Assembly (NCBI RefSeq): GCF_030264295.1
Contig: NZ_CP127173.1
Span: 7,075,501 to 7,139,500 of the forward strand
Reading direction: 5' to 3'
Length of the DNA: 64,000 bases
DNA from: Amycolatopsis nalaikhensis
GTDB taxonomy: Bacteria > Actinomycetota > Actinomycetes > Mycobacteriales > Pseudonocardiaceae
The notes under the pieces were generated by a model. It worked only from the letters and a program-made list of their open reading frames with translations, was not told the origin of the DNA and ran no database searches. This document shows positions 52,601 to 59,971 of this stretch, piece by piece (the stretch's first letter is position 1; every line of letters begins with the position of its first letter). A program made the position numbers and the translations under genes.

Positions 52601-53473
52601 CTCGCCGGTGGCGAGGGTGGTCGTGGTCGCCACGCCCGCCGCGTCGAACACCAGGCGGCGGGCCTGCGCCTGCCGGTCGTCCCCGCTCTGCAGGAACACG
52701 ACGCCGCCGTCCCGGTCGGCCGCCATCCGGTAGGGGACGCCCGCCGCTTCGGCGAGCACCGTGGTGCGTCCCGACGGCGCCACCGACACCACCGCGTTGC
52801 CCGCGGCCGCGACGATCCCGCGGCCGGTGGGCACCGGCGACGTCACCTGGCCCTCGACCACGATCGGGGTCCCGAGCTTGGCGGTGGCCGCGTCGAGGAC
52901 GTGCAGCCGGGTCTTCTGCAGGCTGTCACCGCCGCCCTGCGTCAGGACCGCGGATTCGCCGGTTCCGCAGCCGGGGTTGAAGTAAGCGAGGCTGGTCGTG
53001 ATCGGGAGCTTCGTGACGGCCCCGCTGGTCAGGTCCACGACCGCGACGAAGCCGCCGCGTTCGGCGAGGTAGTCCCGGTTGGTGAAATGGCGCGGGGCGT
53101 AGACGACCACCGCGCGCTGCCCGGAACCGGTGACGCACGTGTTCCCGATCCACTGGTCGGTTTCGATGCCGGGTTCGGACAGCGTCGCGATCGTCCGCCA
53201 CGCGTACCCGTCGGCGGAGTCGGCGGCCAGGACGTGCAGACCGGTGGCGTCCCCGCTCGTCACGACCGCCTTGTCCGCCGTGTCACGCCAGCCCGCACCC
53301 AGCACCTCCGCCCGTTGCGCCGTTGGCACGGCACTTCCGGCCGGTTCGGGCGTCGCGGCGGAGGCTGACGCGGTGGCTGTTCGCGCGGGCGCGAGCAGGG
53401 CGGCCGAGGCCAGCCCCAGCGCGAGCAGAGCGGCGGTGGTCCGGCGGCCCGGCGGCCGGGACAGAGTGCGCAT
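49640..53473 (-). CDS. Large exported protein: beta-propeller, transglycosylase-like segment, SGNH hydrolase
   Basis: 1277 aa with a signal peptide (TTAALLALGLASAALLAPA). Residues about 40-370 carry beta-propeller-like repeats. Residues about 480-560 resemble a lytic transglycosylase: LLGISLAESNMSQAAW, with a Glu in place for catalysis, then CGYGVMQITDG. A beta-rich region follows (about 700-930). The C-terminus (about 955-1277) is a complete SGNH/GDSL hydrolase: ALGDSYASGEGAGGYF, VACSGAK, LSLGGNDDNAF and ESFHPNGDG, giving Ser, Gly, Asn and His. It may cut and deacylate cell-wall or surface polymer. It is the largest gene of the exported cluster. Confidence 0.85.
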   Translation of the reverse strand: MRTLSRPPGRRTTAALLALGLASAALLAPARTATASASAATPEPAGSAVPTAQRAEVLGAGWRDTADKAVVTSGDATGLHVLAADSADGYAWRTIATLSEPGIETDQWIGNTCVTGSGQRAVVVYAPRHFTNRDYLAERGGFVAVVDLTSGAVTKLPITTSLAYFNPGCGTGESAVLTQGGGDSLQKTRLHVLDAATAKLGTPIVVEGQVTSPVPTGRGIVAAAGNAVVSVAPSGRTTVLAEAAGVPYRMAADRDGGVVFLQSGDDRQAQARRLVFDAAGVATTTTLATGEVTSLGISAAARGAVVLTGTGTRAQSGALPGGVRVNSVARTARMSLTGAIAVTAVSPADRRDPKLTPSDRAAELPVDITATALATGKEFTLTALPTAMGGAGAELSPALSSAVAAGDPADPADAGLRTCAVPRNDPRDQAMQPKPRQVEWAVDQLVTDSLHVSRPANWKNLGMPAYSVDSAGQTDLSGGGHIPAQVLLGISLAESNMSQAAWFAVPGVTSNPLIGNYYGVEDRSGDVSQWLIDFAHADCGYGVMQITDGMKLNGQTTDDQRAMALDFVRNVLQGQRILAGKWNALHDDGVLLNGGNPAFLENWFLALWAYNSGYYPKSQASANDGAWGVGWFNNPINPRYDRGRAPFMKNPDDGRHPGDWPYPEKVLGYAGYPVQLIESPDVMVPAFRPAGWNRDDYRDSVKPPVGQFCGGMNECNPANAGTGVDPCLRADFRCWFHVSTAWKPGCTPDCGMQFIRFDPGYAYQDDGTAYPPNCGFTGLPDNARIIDDVAAAVPSVRPGCSMAYPEAGGFRFDFAGDGLGTYRGKIDVHQIGTGFRGHFWMSNTYGGSIMRASGTWSWRDPVGGWGRVLVHLPLVGARTQQARYEIDLNGDGVFDKTRYLNQEIQHNGWVSLGVYNLTGAPKLRLSNITHDGKGTERIAWDAAAVQPLPRKPQHIVAALGDSYASGEGAGGYFAESDSNHGTHRWNACRRSAGAWPRKLVLPGTGQSLGGLSDGFHPNFELGFVACSGAKTWNVTGSDGGTPVHPWSWDDPERHDTGEGQFHEIAQIDSGVLDENTTLVTLSLGGNDDNAFVNAVTECSGLGSCADDDTYLPRYKDIIDRTKTKLASTVSLIHAKAPNAKIVLMSYPELFSRTVKCAGSGYVGMPEVAALAELAGYTAAKQKEVADAARAAGAPVYAAGTIGDFVGHGGCDSVEWLHKIRIGANGEGDFHTGDKSSPFCFGFSEVACLSRESFHPNGDGTTGYATVLRRKLDEIGYP

Positions 53474-53503
53474 GACGACTCCCCGATGGACTGCGAAGGT
53501 TGG

Positions 53504-53860
53504 CTACACGCAAGGGGCGATGTTGGGATTCGGGTCGTGCCCCGTCGCCAGGTTGTTGCCGTGGACCACGCCTTCGCGGTAGCCCGGCCGGTTCGCGAGG
53601 TACCAGATGCCGGAGGCGGAGTCATCGAAGTAGCAGTTGATCTCGACGATGGCGCCCTGGGGAATGGTGTAGAAGTACGGGCCGCCGATGTACTGGTACA
53701 CCGGGGCGTTCGCGACCGCGCTGCTGCACCACTGCCCGCCGCACCGCCAGACCGACGCTTCGGCGGAGCCGACCGCCAGCGTCACCGAGCCCGCCAGGGT
53801 GAGCGCCGCGACGCCGGCCGCGCGCGCCAGTCCTCGTCCGTTCTTCGGAAAACCGTTCAT
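53504..53860 (-). CDS. Small exported SH3-like protein
   Basis: 118 aa. Signal: LARAAGVAALTLAGSVTLAV then GSAEA. The mature part has four cysteines (WRCGGQWCSS, INCYFD, IAPC) and ends with GYREGVVHGNNLATGHDPNP, which resembles the last strands of bacterial SH3 domains (the pattern GWVHAxxL.TG) that bind peptidoglycan. It is the first gene of the minus-strand exported cluster and faces the SARP regulator across a 152-bp interval. Confidence 0.72.
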   Translation of the reverse strand: MNGFPKNGRGLARAAGVAALTLAGSVTLAVGSAEASVWRCGGQWCSSAVANAPVYQYIGGPYFYTIPQGAIVEINCYFDDSASGIWYLANRPGYREGVVHGNNLATGHDPNPNIAPCV

Positions 53861-53952
53861 CGATCGTCCCCCCGCTGAGGAATTCGCGGCCGTGACCACC
53901 ACGGCACCTCACGACGGTGTCCTGCCGACTGGACCGATTTCTTGCGTTCCCC

Positions 53953-53981
53953 TTGAATCCGCTGGTCAGGGCTGCTATTCC
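53953..53981 (+). promoter_or_regulatory. Candidate promoter of the SARP gene
   Basis: TTGAAT and TATTCC are spaced by 17 bp and lie about 31 nt upstream of the SARP ATG. This is the best sigma-70-like match in the divergent interval. Confidence 0.4.
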
Positions 53982-54012
53982 TGGCCACGGAAGACCGACT
54001 GCGGGGGGACTG

Positions 54013-56799
54013 ATGGCGGAATTCCACGTGCTGGGGGACGTCGAGGTCGTCCTCGACGGCGCCCCGATCGACGTCGGCGCGGCGCGGCAGCGATGCGTTC
54101 TCGCGGCGTTGCTGATCGATGCCGGTTCCGTGGTGCCGGACGACCGGCTCATCGGCCGGATCTGGGGGGACCAGCCGCCGTTGCGTGCCCGTACCTCGCT
54201 GCACAGCTACATCTCGCGGTTGCGCCGGGCCCTGGCGGACGTGGCGGGTGTGGCCGTCGTGCGGCGGTCGGGTGGCTATTGCCTGACCCACGATCCGGAG
54301 CGGGTGGTGGTGGACCTGCACCGGTTCCGCGGCCTGCGCGCCCGTGCCCGCGCCGATGCCGACGACGCCACGGCGGTGCGATCGCTGGCCGAAGCACTCG
54401 GACTGTGGCGGGGGCTTGCCTTGAGCGGGCTCGAAGGTGAGTGGGCGGAGACCGAACGTGAGCGGCTGGAGCAGGAGCGGCTGGCCGCGTTGCACGAGCT
54501 GGCCGACGTCCGGCTCCGCCTCGGCCAGGGCGGTGATCTGGTGGGCGAACTGGTCGCGCGGGCCGGGGCGCATCCGCTCGACGAACGGGTCGCCGGTCAG
54601 TGCATGCTGGCCCTGCACCAGGCCGGGTGCACCGCCGACGCGCTCGAGCACTACCGGCGGCTGCGCGAGCGGCTGGTCGAGGAGCTCGGGATCGAACCGG
54701 GCTCCGCTCTGCAGGACCTGCACCGGCAGATCCTGAACGCGGATCCGGCCCTGGCCGGCAAAACGGAGTCGCCGGGCACGTTCGTGACGCCCCGGCAGTT
54801 GCCCGCCGCCCCCGCGTCGTTCGTCGGCCGCCAGGACGTGCTGGACCGACTGGACGTCGTGGACGCGGGCGACACGGTGGTGATATCGGCGATCGCCGGG
54901 GCGGGGGGAATCGGCAAGACCGGACTGGCCCTGCACTGGGCGCACCGGCGACTCGACCGCTTCCCGGACGGGCAGCTGTTCGTGGACCTGCGCGGCTTCA
55001 GCCCGGAGGGCAAGCCCATGGACCCCGCCGTGGCACTGCGCGGCTTTCTCGGCTCACTCGGCGTCGAGCCCGGTCGTGTCCCGGTCGACCCGCACGCCCG
55101 GGCCGCGCTGTTCCGCAGCCTGGTGGCGGGCAAACGGATGCTGCTCGTGCTCGACAACGCCGTCGACGCGGCCCAAGTGCTCCCGTTGCTGCCCGGCGGT
55201 GGACCGTGCACGGTCCTGGTCACCAGCCGCAACCGGCTGCCGGGCCTGCTCAGCGGGCACGCCGCGCGCCACCTGCCGCTGGACGTGCTCGACGGCGCCG
55301 AGGCCCGCGCGCTGCTGACCGGCAGTCTCGGCGCGGCGCGAACCGCCTCGGAACCGGCGGCGGTCGAGGAACTCGTCCGGTTGTGCGGCGGGTTCCCCTT
55401 GGCACTGAACATCCTCGCCGGGCACGCGCTGACCCGGCCCCGGCTCCCGCTCGCGGCCCTCGCCGCCGAGCTGCGTGACTTCGGCCTGGCCGCCCTCGAC
55501 GGCGACGACCCCGCCGCCAGCCTGACCGACGTGCTGGCCTGGTCGCACCGCGCCCTCGCCCCCGGCCGGCTCACCGTGTGGTTGCTACTGGCCTCGGCTC
55601 CCGGCCGGGAAATCGGCCTGCCGGCCGCCGCCGCGCTGGCCGGACTGTCCGCGGACGAAACCCGGGCGATCTTGCGCGGCCTGGAGCAAACCTCGCTGGT
55701 CGAACAGAACACAGCCGGTCGCTACTCGATGCACGACCTCATCCGGCGCCACGCCGCCGACGCCGCGCGAGCCCTTCCCGAGGACGAACGGACGGCCGCG
55801 CTGCGCCGGGTCGTCGACTTCTACCTGCACACGGCGCACGCGGCCGACCGGCTGCTGGATCCCTACGCCCCGCTGATGCCCCTCGGCAGCCCGGCCGCGG
55901 GAGTGAGCCCGGAACACCTGGCCGACGTCTCGAGCGCCTCGGCCTGGATGACCACCGAGCACGAGCAGCTGCTGGCCGCCCAGCGGACCGCGGCCCGGCA
56001 CGGGTGGCACGAGACGGCCTGGCAGTTCGCCTGGGTTCTGGCGACTTTCCAGCTCCGGCAGGGCCTCCGGCACGAGTCCCTCACGACGTGGCTGACCGCG
56101 CTCGAGGCTGCCGGGCACCTGGCCACGGCCGACCCGGCCATCCCCATCCGCACCCACCGGCTCCTCGGGTACGCGTACTGCCAGGTGGAACACCACGAGG
56201 AAGGCATCGGCCACCTGAACCGCGCACTCGAGCTCGCGGAACACCACGGTGACGCCACGGAGCAGGCCCACACCCACCGGCTGCTGACCCGGGCGTGGGG
56301 ATATCGCGGCGATTTCCGCCGGGCGCTGCAGCACGCCGAACGGACGCTCGCGCACTTCCGCGGCGTCGACGAGCCGAGCAAGGAAGCGGAGGCGCTCAAC
56401 GCGGCGGGCTGGTGCAACGCCGTCCTCGGCGAATTCGCCGTCGCGCGCTCTCGTTGCGAAGCCGCTCTGAAGTTGTTTCGCGACCAGGAGAACATCGACG
56501 GTGAAGCGGCCGCTTTGGACAGTCTCGGCTACATCGACCACCACAGCGGTCAGTACGACCGGGCCATCCGCAAGTACCGGCAGGCCGTTGCCCTGCAACA
56601 CCGGCTCGGCAACACGAACGGCGCGGCGGACACCCTGGACAACCTCGGCCATTCCCACGTCGCGCTCGGGGGCATCGACGAAGCTCGCACGGCCTGGCAG
56701 GAGTCCTTGGAGCTTTATCGCGCCCAGGGACGCGCCGACGCCGTGGAGCGGGTGCTCCGGCAACTCGACACGTTGATCCCTGCGCACCAGCGAAGCTGA
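54013..56799 (+). CDS. AfsR/SARP-type transcriptional regulator (BTAD-NB-ARC-TPR)
   Basis: 928 aa; the ATG follows GGGGGGA. DNA-binding domain (about 3-95; LHSYISRLRRAL, RRSGGYCLT), BTAD (about 100-250; RLRERLVEELGIEPG), NB-ARC (about 275-560) with an intact P-loop AGAGGIGKTG (Lys302) and LLVLDNA, MHDLIRRHA winged-helix end, then a C-terminal TPR array (about 690-920) with repeats such as GEAAALDSLGYIDHHSGQYD. Such regulators are ATP-dependent activators. It is head-to-head with five genes for exported proteins and is the best candidate to control them. Confidence 0.92.
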   Translation: MAEFHVLGDVEVVLDGAPIDVGAARQRCVLAALLIDAGSVVPDDRLIGRIWGDQPPLRARTSLHSYISRLRRALADVAGVAVVRRSGGYCLTHDPERVVVDLHRFRGLRARARADADDATAVRSLAEALGLWRGLALSGLEGEWAETERERLEQERLAALHELADVRLRLGQGGDLVGELVARAGAHPLDERVAGQCMLALHQAGCTADALEHYRRLRERLVEELGIEPGSALQDLHRQILNADPALAGKTESPGTFVTPRQLPAAPASFVGRQDVLDRLDVVDAGDTVVISAIAGAGGIGKTGLALHWAHRRLDRFPDGQLFVDLRGFSPEGKPMDPAVALRGFLGSLGVEPGRVPVDPHARAALFRSLVAGKRMLLVLDNAVDAAQVLPLLPGGGPCTVLVTSRNRLPGLLSGHAARHLPLDVLDGAEARALLTGSLGAARTASEPAAVEELVRLCGGFPLALNILAGHALTRPRLPLAALAAELRDFGLAALDGDDPAASLTDVLAWSHRALAPGRLTVWLLLASAPGREIGLPAAAALAGLSADETRAILRGLEQTSLVEQNTAGRYSMHDLIRRHAADAARALPEDERTAALRRVVDFYLHTAHAADRLLDPYAPLMPLGSPAAGVSPEHLADVSSASAWMTTEHEQLLAAQRTAARHGWHETAWQFAWVLATFQLRQGLRHESLTTWLTALEAAGHLATADPAIPIRTHRLLGYAYCQVEHHEEGIGHLNRALELAEHHGDATEQAHTHRLLTRAWGYRGDFRRALQHAERTLAHFRGVDEPSKEAEALNAAGWCNAVLGEFAVARSRCEAALKLFRDQENIDGEAAALDSLGYIDHHSGQYDRAIRKYRQAVALQHRLGNTNGAADTLDNLGHSHVALGGIDEARTAWQESLELYRAQGRADAVERVLRQLDTLIPAHQRS

Positions 56800-56905
56800 G
56801 CCGCTCGGGCAGTGATTCCACAGTGGACGGGCACGGATCCGGCCTCGATCCACCCTGGGCGGTGGTAGCGTCGGTGCTCCACGCAAGAGGAGTGGAGTGG
56901 GCGCG

Positions 56906-58127
56906 ATGTCCGACGGTGATCTGCAGTCCATCGTGGACGAACTGGCCGAACGCCTGCGCCGCTCGGTGGCCATCGACGACCCCGCCATCCGGCTGCTCGC
57001 CGCCAGCCGGCACTTCGGGGACGAGGATGAGGTGCGGGTCAGCTCGGTGCTCAACCGGGCCGTGCCGCCCGAGGTCACCGCCGGCATCTTCGCCCGGGGG
57101 GGTCGCCGCCTGGACCGCGCCCGGCGTCGTCGACGTCGAAGGGGCCAAGCCGAGGCTGTGCGCGCCCGTTCGGTGCAGCGGCATGCTGCTGGGCTACCTG
57201 TGGCTCATCGACGAGGACGGCTCTTTCACCGCGGCCGAGCGTGCCGCGGCGGCCGAGGCCGCGGCCGCCGCAGGCACCGTGCTCTACCGGCGGCTGCTGC
57301 TGCACGAACGGTCCAAAGCGCGGCACGAAGGCATCCTGCGCGAACTCGTTTCGCCCGATGCCGCCATGCGGGCGCAGGCGATCGAAGATCTGAGGGCCGA
57401 GCAGCTGTTCGGCGATGAACGCACCCACTTCACCGTCCTCGCCGTGCAGTGCCGCACCGCCGAGCCGGCCGCGCCGCCGCAAGACGTCGCCTTCGAGGCG
57501 GCCATCGAAGACGGCGTGCGCGCGGTCACCGACGACGTGGCGCTCATGGTGGCCAACCGGTCGCGGGGCTGGCTCCTGCTCGTCCACCGGCACCCGCCGG
57601 CCCGGGCGCTGGCCGACACCGTGGCCGAGCGGATCACCAGCCGGTTCCGGCAGCTCACCGACGGCGGCTCGCGTCCCGTCTTCGGCCTCGGCGGCACGGC
57701 CACCCAGCTCGACGGCGTGCTCGGGTCCTACCAGGAGGCGTTGCTGGCCGCGCGGGCCGCGCTGCTGCTGCCCGGCATCGGCGACCTCGCGCGCTGGGGC
57801 GAGCTGGGGCCCTACGAGCTGCTGTTGAAGCTGCCGCCGTCCGACTTGCTCGGCACCGCGCAGGTGCCGGCGTTGCTGGCGATCGAGCGGGAGGACGCCC
57901 ACCACATCCTGCTCGACACGCTGACCGGGTTCTTCGACCACGGCGGCAACGTCCGGCGTACCGCCGACGCGCTGCGCATCCACCGGGCCACGCTCTACCA
58001 GCGGCTCAAGCGGGTCGAGCAGATCACCGGCTACAGCCTCGACAACGGCGACGACCGGCTCATGCTGCACCTGGGCCTCAAGCTGCGCGTCATCGCCGCC
58101 GCCTACCGCGACCAGCTCGGCGGCTGA
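56906..58127 (+). pseudogene. PucR/CdaR-like transcriptional regulator, frameshifted at a G7 tract
   Basis: The product would be about 406 aa. The N-terminal part (DGDLQSIVDELAERLRRSVAID, a helical start) is read from the ATG at 56906, which has GGAG 8 nt upstream. The C-terminal part has a GGDEF-like middle domain and the PucR HTH (TLTGFFDHGGNVRRTADALR, then HRATLYQRLKRVEQITGYSL). The two parts are in different frames; dropping one G from the run at 57096-57102 joins them as IFARGVAAWTAPGVVDV. A sequencing slip, a true knock-out, or slippage are all possible. It probably controls the downstream peptidase genes. Confidence 0.8.
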
Positions 58128-58213
58128 ACCGCGACGAACGTGCAGCGGCCGGCGGGCAACACGCGACCGTTGTCGATTTCGGGCCGGTCACCCGTGGCCA
58201 TAAGTTCGCCGGT

Positions 58214-59881
58214 ATGGCGCAACCGACTGATCCACTGGCCGACGAGCTGTGGGCGCACCTGCGGCGGACCCAGCCGCACTTCGCGCTGCACGCGGGCGAG
58301 CCGGTCACGCAGCTTCCCCGCGGCACCCACGAGGAGGCGGTCGACGCCGCCGCACTGGGACGGCGGCTGCTGGCCGGACTCGACCGGCTGCCCGGGTCCG
58401 CCGCGGGCACCTCGACCGCCGCCGTGGTGCGCGAGCTGGCCGGCCAGCTGGCCGGGGCCGACGAGGACTACTGGTGGAGCTTTCCGGTCGCGCCCTACCA
58501 GACGTTCACCTGGACCGTGTTTGGACAGCAGGTGTTCCGCCCGTTCACCTTCGCCACCGGCGACGACGTCAAGCGTTATTTGTCGCTGGTCAACGACTTC
58601 ACGCGCACGGTCAAGGCGGCGCGGACCAAGCTCGCCGGGCAGGCTGACCGGGGCATCGGGCTGCCGCGCCCGGCCCTGCCCGGCTTCCTGTCCACCGTCC
58701 GCACTCAGCGCGGCGCCGCCGCCGAGTTCCTGCGGCCCGCCGAGTCCCGCCTGGCCGATCTCGACGCCGCGGCCCGCGGTGAACTGGTCGACGGCGTGGA
58801 CCGGCTCATCGTGGACGAGCTGCTGCCCGCGTTCGACAGGGTGCTCACCTACCTGGACGGACCGGGCGCGCGTCGCGCGGTCGACGGCGTCGGGCTCGGC
58901 CAGTACCCGGGCGGTGCCGAGGCTTACCGCAGGCTGGTGCGCCAGTACGCCACCTACGAGATCGATCCCGCCGACGTGCACGAACTCGGCCTGGCTCAGG
59001 TCGAGCGGCTGACCGCGCAGCTGGCGGAGATCCGCCGCGAGGCCGGCTTCGACGGCGACGAGACCGCCTACCGGGCTGTCCTCGAAGCCGACCCGCGCTT
59101 CCACGCCCCCGACGCCGAGCACGTCGCCGCCACCTACCGCCGGCACATCGCCGCCATCGAACCCCGGCTCGACCAGTGGTTCCGCGTCCGGCCGCGGGCC
59201 GCCTTCGGCGTCCAGCGGCTCGACCCGGAACTGGAAGCGGGCATGACCTTCGGCTACTACGAGCCGCCCATCGCGACGAACCCGGTCGGCCGGTACCGGT
59301 TCAACGGCTCCGGCCTGGCCGACCGCGCCCAGATCTCGGCCGCCGCGCTGATCTTCCACGAACTCGTGCCCGGCCACCACTTCCACCTGGCCCGGCAAGC
59401 CGAGGACGCCACTCTGCACCCGCTGCAGGCGCAGGGCGCGGCGGAGTTCTTCGGCGCTTACACCGAGGGCTGGGCCGAGTACGCGGCCTCGCTCGGCTTC
59501 GAAATGGGCCTCTACACCGACCCGTGGGACCGCTACGGCGCCTGCCTGCACCAGCGGTTCGTGGCCCAGCGGCTGGTCGTGGACACCGGGCTCAACCTGC
59601 TGGGCTGGCCCGAGGACAAGGCCCGCGCCTACCTGGCCTCGATGACCATGGAGTCGCCGGCCCAGGTGGCCTCCGAAGTCCTGCGCTACGGCACCGACCT
59701 GCCCGCCCAGTCGCTGTCGTACCGGCTCGGCTCGGAGAAGTTCTGGCAGCTGCGCCGGACCGCCGAACGCGCGCTGGGCAGCCGGTTCGACGTGCGCGAC
59801 TTCCACGAAGTCGTGCTGGGGTGCGGCACCCTGCCGCTCACCGCCGTCGAGCGCAACGTGGACAGCTACCTGAACGGCTGA
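58214..59881 (+). CDS. DUF885 family protein (zinc metallopeptidase-like)
   Basis: 555 aa. The zinc-site motif is FHELVPGHHFH (about residue 378 onward), a variant of HExxH with two extra histidines, and YTEGWAEYA follows about 35 residues later, supplying the third ligand or catalytic Glu region. VERNVDSYL at the end is a typical DUF885 tail. No signal peptide, so it is cytoplasmic. The family contains putative dipeptidases and carboxypeptidase-like enzymes. Its position before an S9 peptidase suggests joint peptide breakdown. Confidence 0.88.
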   Translation: MAQPTDPLADELWAHLRRTQPHFALHAGEPVTQLPRGTHEEAVDAAALGRRLLAGLDRLPGSAAGTSTAAVVRELAGQLAGADEDYWWSFPVAPYQTFTWTVFGQQVFRPFTFATGDDVKRYLSLVNDFTRTVKAARTKLAGQADRGIGLPRPALPGFLSTVRTQRGAAAEFLRPAESRLADLDAAARGELVDGVDRLIVDELLPAFDRVLTYLDGPGARRAVDGVGLGQYPGGAEAYRRLVRQYATYEIDPADVHELGLAQVERLTAQLAEIRREAGFDGDETAYRAVLEADPRFHAPDAEHVAATYRRHIAAIEPRLDQWFRVRPRAAFGVQRLDPELEAGMTFGYYEPPIATNPVGRYRFNGSGLADRAQISAAALIFHELVPGHHFHLARQAEDATLHPLQAQGAAEFFGAYTEGWAEYAASLGFEMGLYTDPWDRYGACLHQRFVAQRLVVDTGLNLLGWPEDKARAYLASMTMESPAQVASEVLRYGTDLPAQSLSYRLGSEKFWQLRRTAERALGSRFDVRDFHEVVLGCGTLPLTAVERNVDSYLNG

Positions 59882-59971
59882 TCTCCCGAGCTCGTCACCG
59901 CAGACGATTCACGCGACCGCGCGGCGGTCCCGAACACACGCCGGTCGATCCACCCGGCAGGAGGAGAGCAG

